From NCBI GenBank assembly GCA_963697455.1, contig CAVOOI010000014.1, forward strand, positions 1 through 64,000: DNA of 64,000 nt. Direction: 5' to 3'. The first letter of the stretch is position 1; every line of letters begins with the position of its first letter. This stretch comes from JAFEDN01 sp963697455. GTDB lineage: Bacteria; Pseudomonadota; Gammaproteobacteria; Coxiellales; Coxiellaceae. Made by a program: the position numbers and the translations under genes. The notes below the pieces were generated by a model. It worked only from the letters and a program-made list of their open reading frames with translations. It searched no databases and was not told the DNA's origin. This document shows positions 58,276 through 64,000 of this stretch, piece after piece.

Positions 58276-59604
58276 ATGAAAATTGTGGTTGGTATCGGTT
58301 TAACCGGACTTTCTTGTTTGCGCTACTTAATTTTCCGTGGGGAAAAAGTTGGGATAATCGATAGTCGCCAAGCGCCTCCTGATCTCGAAAAACTAATCCA
58401 AGAATTTCCAAATGTGCCATATACGATTGGCGGTTTTGATTCGCCTCTGTTGGAACAAGCCTCGGAATTGATCGTAAGTCCAGGAGTTTCCTTACAAGAA
58501 CCTGCTATTGCTAAACAAATAGCGCGTGGCATTCCCGCCATCGGCGACGTCGAATTATTTGCCCGCGCGGTTAAAAAACCAGTGCTGGGCATTACCGGAT
58601 CGAACGGTAAAACCACCGTGACCGCACTCGTCGGACAAATGGTTGCCGATGCTGGTTTTAAAGTAGAAATCTGTGGCAATATCGGGCAACCCGTATTAAC
58701 TGCGCTCGCTAAACCGTTACCGGATTTTTATGTGACCGAACTTTCCAGTTTTCAATTGGAAACTACTTACTCACTCAAACCGTTGACAGCGGTGGTTTTG
58801 AACGTTTGCCAGGACCACATGGACCGTTACGATAGCTATGCAGATTATTGCCAAGCAAAACGGCGAGTTTACCAAGGTTGTCAGTATCCAGTAGTCAATG
58901 CGGATGAACCTGAAATTTGGCAAGCTTTGGAATTTCCGAATCCACCGTTATTATTTAGTTTGCAGCCATCGCCGGATGCGTTTTGTTTACGGCAACATAA
59001 TGGTGAAAATTATCTGGCATTAGGCGAGCAATTATTATTGCCGGTAAAATCCATGCAATTTACCCAGCGTTATGAATTTCAAAATGCCTTGGCCGCATTG
59101 GCTTTAGGCAGCGCAGCGGGGTTGCCCATGGAAAGTATGGTGAAAACTCTCCAAAAATTCCGGGGATTGCCGCATCGTTGTCAAGCTGTGGGCGAATTCG
59201 GCGGAATTCGCTGGTATAACGATTCCAAAGGCACTAATGTTGGTGCAACCATTGCTGCTTTATTGAGTTTAGGGCTTTCAAAAACCGGTCGTTTATTTTT
59301 AATTGCCGGAGGCGATTCCAAGAAAGCCGATTTATCCTCTTTGCTATCACCGGTTATTCGTTTAGTCGATCAATTAATTTTACTGGGCCAGGATGCGCCG
59401 TTGTTCCACAATTTATTTCAAGATAAACTGCCGATTGCTGATGTGGTCACGATGCAGGAAGCCGTTACCTTCGCTGCGCGAACCGCCCAGCCAGGAGATA
59501 TCGTATTACTATCCCCAGCGTGCGCCAGTTTAGACATGTTTCGCAATTATGCGCACCGCGGCGAAGTCTTTGTGCAAGCAATAACTGATTATTATAAAAA
59601 TTAG
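58276..59604 (+). CDS. murD: UDP-MurNAc-L-alanine:D-glutamate ligase
   Basis: MurD adds D-Glu to UDP-MurNAc-L-Ala. The 442-residue ligase (E. coli: 438) begins MKIVVGIGLTGLSCLRYL, has the P-loop GITGSNGKTTVTAL, ELSSFQLE, HRCQAVGEFGGIRWYNDSKG in part, and LSPACASLDMF. ATG 58276 follows GGAG at 10 nt; upstream in-frame starts lie next to the repeat and would give an unusual N-terminus. Confidence 0.95.
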   Translation: MKIVVGIGLTGLSCLRYLIFRGEKVGIIDSRQAPPDLEKLIQEFPNVPYTIGGFDSPLLEQASELIVSPGVSLQEPAIAKQIARGIPAIGDVELFARAVKKPVLGITGSNGKTTVTALVGQMVADAGFKVEICGNIGQPVLTALAKPLPDFYVTELSSFQLETTYSLKPLTAVVLNVCQDHMDRYDSYADYCQAKRRVYQGCQYPVVNADEPEIWQALEFPNPPLLFSLQPSPDAFCLRQHNGENYLALGEQLLLPVKSMQFTQRYEFQNALAALALGSAAGLPMESMVKTLQKFRGLPHRCQAVGEFGGIRWYNDSKGTNVGATIAALLSLGLSKTGRLFLIAGGDSKKADLSSLLSPVIRLVDQLILLGQDAPLFHNLFQDKLPIADVVTMQEAVTFAARTAQPGDIVLLSPACASLDMFRNYAHRGEVFVQAITDYYKN

Positions 59605-59685
59605 TCGTTGAGGAAATTTGTCTATCCCTCCCTTTGGGTGTTTTCAAAGGGGGAAGCTACGTTCTTTTTGACAAGGTCAATAACC

Positions 59686-60810
59686 ATGAAAAGTATTAAT
59701 TATGATCGTTGGCTGGCCGGATTAACTCTGGCCTTATTATTATTCGGCCTATTAATGGTGGCTTCCGCTTCCATGGTGATTTCTGACCGCCAATTCGGTT
59801 TCCCTTTTCATTACTTATTCCGCCAGGCCATCTATTTAGGAATAGGGCTTATATTCGCGATTATCGCTACCCGCATACCGATCGCCTTTTGGCAGCGAAT
59901 CAGCGTCCCGCTGTTGTTGGCCTCCTTATTGCTGATGGCCCTGGTACTTATCCCCGGAATTGGCCGAGTCATGAACGGCAGCCGCCGCTGGCTCAATTTA
60001 GGCATAATCACCCTGCAAGTTTCTGAATTAATGAAATTGGCCGCCTTGCTCTATTTAGCCAGCTATTTGCAGCGGCATATCCAAGAAGTGCAAACCCAGG
60101 TGAGCGGCTTTATTAAGCCGTTGATTATTTTAGGATTAATCGCTTTGCTGTTATTGTTGGAGCCGGACTTTGGCGCCACCTTCGTCATGAGCGCCATGTT
60201 TTTGGTCCTGTTGTTCGTGGCTGGAGTACGCTTCTCTTGGTTTGTACTACTATTAGTATTAGCCATGGCGGCGATGTCTGGGTTAGCGTTGATCTCGCCT
60301 TACCGGCTGCAGAGATTGACCACTTTCCTGAACCCATGGAATGCGCAGTTTGGCTCAGGTTACCAATTAACCCAATCCTTGATTGCGTTCGGCCAAGGCG
60401 GGTTTTTTGGGGTTGGATTGGGAAATAGCGTCCAAAAATTGTTTTATTTACCGGAGGCCCATACCGATTTCTTATTTGCAGTCATCGCCGAAGAGCTTGG
60501 CTTGGTTGGAGTCCTCGCATTGATGCTGCTATTTGCGGCCTTGGTCCTCTATCTTTTGCGGATTGGCCGGCATGCGGCGCGGGTTAACGCCTTATTTTCC
60601 GCGTACGTCGCGTATGGAGCGGCGACTTGGCTAGGCATTCAAGGCATGATCAATATTGGGGTCAACGCCGGAGTACTCCCTACTAAAGGATTAACTCTGC
60701 CGTTTATCAGTTACGGCGGCAGCAGTATGTTAGTTAATTGTTTACTGATAGGTATTATTTTACGAATCGGACATGAAACAGGATGGAGATGGCAGCAGAC
60801 AAAACAGTAA
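59686..60810 (+). CDS. ftsW: Septal glycan polymerase FtsW
   Basis: FtsW is the SEDS-family glycosyltransferase that polymerises septal glycan with FtsI. The 374-residue protein has about ten membrane helices, RRWLNLG, LLLEPDFGATFVM, the PEAHTDFLFAVIAEELG loop with the catalytic Asp, and the C-terminal LPFISYGGSSM signature. ATG 59686 gives the usual MKSINYDRWLAG start after AAGG. A short CCCTTTG/CAAAGGG hairpin (59625-59652) sits before it. It overlaps murG by 28 bp. Confidence 0.95.
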   Translation: MKSINYDRWLAGLTLALLLFGLLMVASASMVISDRQFGFPFHYLFRQAIYLGIGLIFAIIATRIPIAFWQRISVPLLLASLLLMALVLIPGIGRVMNGSRRWLNLGIITLQVSELMKLAALLYLASYLQRHIQEVQTQVSGFIKPLIILGLIALLLLLEPDFGATFVMSAMFLVLLFVAGVRFSWFVLLLVLAMAAMSGLALISPYRLQRLTTFLNPWNAQFGSGYQLTQSLIAFGQGGFFGVGLGNSVQKLFYLPEAHTDFLFAVIAEELGLVGVLALMLLFAALVLYLLRIGRHAARVNALFSAYVAYGAATWLGIQGMINIGVNAGVLPTKGLTLPFISYGGSSMLVNCLLIGIILRIGHETGWRWQQTKQ

Positions 60811-61874
60811 TCTTGGTGATAGCGGGCGGGACCGGCGGGCATATTTTTCCGGCGATCGCCGTTGCGGATTTACTAACCCAGCAAAACGCGACGGTTTTCT
60901 GGTTAGGCTCAGACGTTGGTTTAGAAAAAAGTTTAGTGCCTGAGCGTTTTCCGCTGACTTGTATCGCCGCCCGGCGTCTGCGCGGTAAAGGCTGGCGAGC
61001 TTATTTAGCCGCCCCCTGGCGGTTATTGACCAGCTCCTATCAAGCTTGGCGGGTGATACGGCGCTTGCAACCCCATGCCGTACTGGCCATGGGAGGATTT
61101 GTGAGCGGCCCAGGCGGAATGGCGGCAAAATTAGCCGGGGTTCCGTTAGTTGTCCATGAGCAAAATGCGATAGCAGGTTATACCAATCGTTTATTAGCAC
61201 GATTTGCCGACGAAGTGGTGGCTGCCTATCCAGGAGTTTTTGCTGAATCGTCCGGAGCGGAAGCGGTGGGTAATCCGGTTCGCTCTGAAATTACCGGTAT
61301 TTCTGCACCACTGCAACGACTGGCCGGAAGGCAAGGGCCGCTACGGATTTTGGTGTTAGGCGGTAGCCAGGGAGCCCATGCTTTGAATCAGTTAGTGGTC
61401 AAGCTGGCTGCTGATTTTCCCGATTTGAAACAACTTGAATTTTGGCATCAAACCGGTAAACAAGATTACCCTGCAATCCAGGCGCGTTATGATCAGATGG
61501 CAGCGACTGCAAAAGTGCAGCCTTTTATAGATGATATGGCGGCGGCGTATCAATGGGCTGATTTAATGATTGCTCGCGCCGGCGCTTTAACCGTGGCTGA
61601 AATTACCGCGGTGGGTTTGGCGAGTATTTTAGTGCCGTTTCCTGCCGCGGTTGACGACCATCAGTGGCATAATGCGCGGCATTTGGAACAAGCGGGCGCT
61701 GCAAAATTGATCCGTGAACAAGATTTATCGGCGCTACAATTGGTAGAGATCATCCAGGGATTTTTACAAGATCGATCGCTACTATTAACCATGGCGCAAA
61801 AAGCCCGGGATTTAGCCCGGCCCCATGCAGCGGAAACGGTCGCCACAATAGTTTTAAAAAATATAAGAGTATAA
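60783..61874 (+). CDS. murG: Lipid II synthase MurG
   Basis: MurG transfers GlcNAc to lipid I to make lipid II on the cytoplasmic face. The 363-residue GT-B enzyme has the first G-loop VIAGGTGGHIFPAIAVA, MGGFVSGPGG, VHEQNAIAGYTN, LGGSQGAHALNQ, and the nucleotide-binding MIARAGALTVAEI. The second ATG (60789) has better spacing to AGGA and is possible. It is 4 bp from murC. Confidence 0.96.
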   Translation: MEMAADKTVILVIAGGTGGHIFPAIAVADLLTQQNATVFWLGSDVGLEKSLVPERFPLTCIAARRLRGKGWRAYLAAPWRLLTSSYQAWRVIRRLQPHAVLAMGGFVSGPGGMAAKLAGVPLVVHEQNAIAGYTNRLLARFADEVVAAYPGVFAESSGAEAVGNPVRSEITGISAPLQRLAGRQGPLRILVLGGSQGAHALNQLVVKLAADFPDLKQLEFWHQTGKQDYPAIQARYDQMAATAKVQPFIDDMAAAYQWADLMIARAGALTVAEITAVGLASILVPFPAAVDDHQWHNARHLEQAGAAKLIREQDLSALQLVEIIQGFLQDRSLLLTMAQKARDLARPHAAETVATIVLKNIRV

Positions 61875-61878
61875 AAAT

Positions 61879-63276
61879 ATGACTACAATTTTAAATGATT
61901 CTAATATAAAGCGGGTGCATTTTATTGGCATCGGTGGCATCGGCATGAGTGGTTTAGCTGAAATTTTATTGCATCGCGGTTATCAAGTGTCCGGATCTGA
62001 TCAGGTCAGTAGCGCTATTACCTCGCGATTAGTTAAATTAGGCGCGCAAATTTTTCTAGGCCATGAAGCAGAGCATTTGCATGAAGTGGATGCAGTGGTT
62101 TATTCCAGCGCAATCAATCCTAAAAATCCTGAATTTATATTTGCGAAGCAACAAGAGTTACCCTTGGTGCTACGCGGGCAGCTTTTGGCTGAAATCGTAG
62201 CTTATGGGCACAGTATCGCGATTGCCGGTACGCATGGCAAAACCACCACGACTGGTTTAGCTGGTTTATTACTCACTTTGGCTGAACGTGATCCCACTTA
62301 TGTCATTGGTGGCGTATTGCGCGGCAGTGAAAGTACAGTGCGTATTGGTAAAGGCCCGGATATTGTCGCTGAAGCAGATGAGAGCGACACTTCTTTTTTA
62401 TTTTTAAAACCACATGCTGCAATTGTCACTAACATTGAAGCTGATCATTTAGAAAATTATCACTGGGATTTTAGTTGCTTGAAACAATCTTTTATTGATT
62501 TTCTAAATAGCGTTGGTCCTGAGGGAGTAGCGATAGTGTGCTTGGATGATCCTACGGTACGCGAAATTTTGCCGAAAATTAAAACTCGCGTAATCACTTA
62601 TGGTTTTTCGGACCAGGCGCAAATTCGCGCGGAAAAATTTCAACAGTTAGGTTTAAAAAGTTATTTTCGTTTAATCCGGCACGGCCGGCCTTTTCCAGAT
62701 ATTGCAGTTCTAAACATGCCTGGGCTCCATAATGTTTTAAATGCATTAGCCATAGTGGCTTTAGCAAGTGAATATGCAGTGAGCGATCAGGCATTGCTAA
62801 AAACTTTAGCTGAATTTCCGGGGATGGGGCGGCGTTTTCATCCTTGTGGCGAAATTAATGTCAAAGGCGGCAAGGCGCTGCTGTTTAACGATTACGGCCA
62901 CCATCCTACAGAAATTAAAGCGACTATCTCGGCGGCGCGTTTGGCCTGGCCTGGGCGGCGGCTGGTGATGGCGTTTCAACCGCACCGGTATTCGCGCACC
63001 CAAGCATTACTGGATGATTTTGCGCAGGTGCTCAGTCAAACCGACGTTTTATTATTGCTCGATATTTACGGCGCTGGAGAAGCGCCGATCTCCGGAGTTA
63101 ATGGCGAAGTACTTTATCATGCCGTATGCCGCCACTCGCATTTAAACGCACATTTTGTTCCTGACTTGAGTGATCTGCCAGCCACTTTGCGTTCACTATT
63201 GCAAGATGGCGACATTGTCTTGTTACAGGGAGCAGGCAACATTGAATCCGTAGTCAAAGAAATCCGCGCTCTTTAA
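61879..63276 (+). CDS. murC: UDP-MurNAc:L-alanine ligase
   Basis: MurC adds the first amino acid, L-Ala, to UDP-MurNAc. The 465-residue ligase has VHFIGIGGIGMSGLAEIL, the P-loop AIAGTHGKTTTTGL, EADESDTSFL, and FNDYGHHPTEIKATI. Length is typical. In many relatives murB and ddl follow; here ftsQ follows directly after 35 bp. Confidence 0.96.
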   Translation: MTTILNDSNIKRVHFIGIGGIGMSGLAEILLHRGYQVSGSDQVSSAITSRLVKLGAQIFLGHEAEHLHEVDAVVYSSAINPKNPEFIFAKQQELPLVLRGQLLAEIVAYGHSIAIAGTHGKTTTTGLAGLLLTLAERDPTYVIGGVLRGSESTVRIGKGPDIVAEADESDTSFLFLKPHAAIVTNIEADHLENYHWDFSCLKQSFIDFLNSVGPEGVAIVCLDDPTVREILPKIKTRVITYGFSDQAQIRAEKFQQLGLKSYFRLIRHGRPFPDIAVLNMPGLHNVLNALAIVALASEYAVSDQALLKTLAEFPGMGRRFHPCGEINVKGGKALLFNDYGHHPTEIKATISAARLAWPGRRLVMAFQPHRYSRTQALLDDFAQVLSQTDVLLLLDIYGAGEAPISGVNGEVLYHAVCRHSHLNAHFVPDLSDLPATLRSLLQDGDIVLLQGAGNIESVVKEIRAL

Positions 63277-63283
63277 ATGTTTT

Positions 63284-63360
63284 ATTGACCTGTCGCTCTG
63301 GCTTTTATAACATGTTCGTTATGTCCAACTATAACAAAAAGCGATCACAGTCAGGTCAAT
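63284..63360 (+). promoter_or_regulatory. Inverted repeat spanning the ftsQ start
   Basis: ATTGACCTG (63284-63292) pairs with CAGGTCAAT (63352-63360), with inner CGCT/AGCG and ACAT/ATGT complementarity. Both candidate ftsQ start codons (63312, 63321) fall within the loop region, so an RNA fold could limit translation initiation. No clear Shine-Dalgarno is seen. Confidence 0.4.
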
Positions 63361-64000
63361 GGCGCGCTTACTGGCCTAAGCTATTAACAGGATTGATAAT
63401 GGGGCTAGTGATTGCTGCCGGATTGTGGGTGTGGCAGCAGGTCAGTGATCCAAGGACCTTGCCTTTCCATGAGGTACGGATTCAAGGCCAGTTTAAACAC
63501 TTGAGCACATCTCAACTGCAACACTCTACTCAACAATCCATTAATGGTGGTTTTTTTACCTTAAACATGCAAGCCGTAAGACGAAATTTAATGATTAACC
63601 CCTGGGTTGAGGACGTGGCGGTGCGCCGGTTGCCGGGAATATTGATCGTAGCGGTTAAAGAACAAGAGCCGGTGGCGCGCTGGAATGATCAATATTTATT
63701 TAATTCCGATCAGCAATTATTTTTTGCGCCCCAAGATACTCCCGCCGGATTACCCATTCTGCGGGGCCCTACGGATCAGCCGCAAACCGTGCTGACTAAT
63801 TATCAGCTCATAGCGACTATGCTTAAGCCTTTAAATATTCAAGCGAGCCAGTTACAACTCAGTGATCGCGGTAGTTGGGAATTAACGATGGACAATGGCA
63901 TCGTCATCACCATCGGCAGCGAGGAGGTGTTGCCCCGAGTCCAGAGATTAGCGCACTGGTACCCCAAACTGGTAGGTGATAACGCCGCCGAAGTCACTAC
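63312..64000 (+). CDS. ftsQ: Cell division protein FtsQ (partial, runs off the window)
   Basis: FtsQ is a bitopic scaffold of the divisome that binds FtsB and FtsL. The readable 229 residues show a basic cytoplasmic tail (SNYNKKRSQSGQWRAYWPK), one membrane helix (LLTGLIMGLVIAAGLWVW), and a POTRA domain beginning LPFHEVRIQGQFKHLS with FTLNMQAVRRNLMINPWVED in part, then the beta domain. No stop occurs before position 64000. ATG 63312 and ATG 63321 are both possible. The direct murC-ftsQ junction, without murB and ddl, is notable. Confidence 0.93.
   Translation, partial: MFVMSNYNKKRSQSGQWRAYWPKLLTGLIMGLVIAAGLWVWQQVSDPRTLPFHEVRIQGQFKHLSTSQLQHSTQQSINGGFFTLNMQAVRRNLMINPWVEDVAVRRLPGILIVAVKEQEPVARWNDQYLFNSDQQLFFAPQDTPAGLPILRGPTDQPQTVLTNYQLIATMLKPLNIQASQLQLSDRGSWELTMDNGIVITIGSEEVLPRVQRLAHWYPKLVGDNAAEVT

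Overview
The window is chromosomal DNA from a gammaproteobacterium, most likely of the order Legionellales (Coxiella/Legionella/Aquicella-like). The evidence is indirect but consistent: housekeeping genes of gammaproteobacterial type, an LbtU-like (DUF3573) outer-membrane protein, a GacA/LetA-type response regulator, Sel1-repeat and very large Ser-rich proteins that look like secreted effectors, and two 11-bp-period TTAAT direct repeats matching the PmrA box that drives Dot/Icm effector genes in Legionella and Coxiella. No rRNA, tRNA or CRISPR array was seen.

Layout. 1-9.3 kb: yajR, ssb, a TSUP transporter, xseB, ispA (carrying a one-base frameshift), an M32 carboxypeptidase, gloB, a Sel1-repeat protein behind a PmrA-like box, an apparently leaderless otsB, and a LetA/UvrY-like regulator. 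9.3-23.2 kb: an M15-fold protein that has lost its zinc ligands, small secreted proteins, an APC permease, pabB/tsaB (divergent), an aldehyde dehydrogenase, dapB, sodB, ahpC, pyrC-rnt and an LbtU-like porin. 23.2-32 kb: palindromic repeats, nth-rnfB-metG facing mrp-dcd, then three unrecognised genes (polytopic membrane protein, coiled-coil/TM protein, 796-residue protein). 32-39.5 kb: a SAM-II-like riboswitch leading metNIQ, ihfB, purMN, a DUF2066 protein with hda, and an L,D-transpeptidase. 39.8-42.4 kb: a DUF4143 AAA ATPase with an operator-like palindrome array, a MITE-like element in the yajQ promoter, yajQ, and a dense cluster of repeats.

42.4 kb to the end is the division and cell-wall (dcw) cluster: mraZ-rsmH-ftsL-ftsI-[insert]-murE-murF-mraY-murD-ftsW-murG-murC-ftsQ (partial). 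MraZ boxes precede mraZ. The genes act together in lipid II synthesis (MurC-F, MraY, MurG) and septal peptidoglycan synthesis (FtsW, FtsI, FtsL, FtsQ). murB and ddl, often found between murC and ftsQ, are absent here.

The most striking feature is that this normally compact cluster is split between ftsI and murE by about 7.6 kb of accessory DNA. The insert holds a 1260-residue protein with a WH2-like actin-binding motif, an acidic segment and polyproline tracts, preceded by a PmrA-like box and followed by a strong terminator. After it come a second DUF4143 AAA ATPase with its own palindromic operator, an intact ISAs1-family insertion sequence with a perfect 10-bp target duplication, and a structured palindromic repeat abutting murE. 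A 42-residue remnant resembling the C-terminus of a MazE-type antitoxin is translationally coupled to murE. Intergenic gaps in the whole window are rich in palindromic repeats, including G-rich ones with quadruplex-forming potential.
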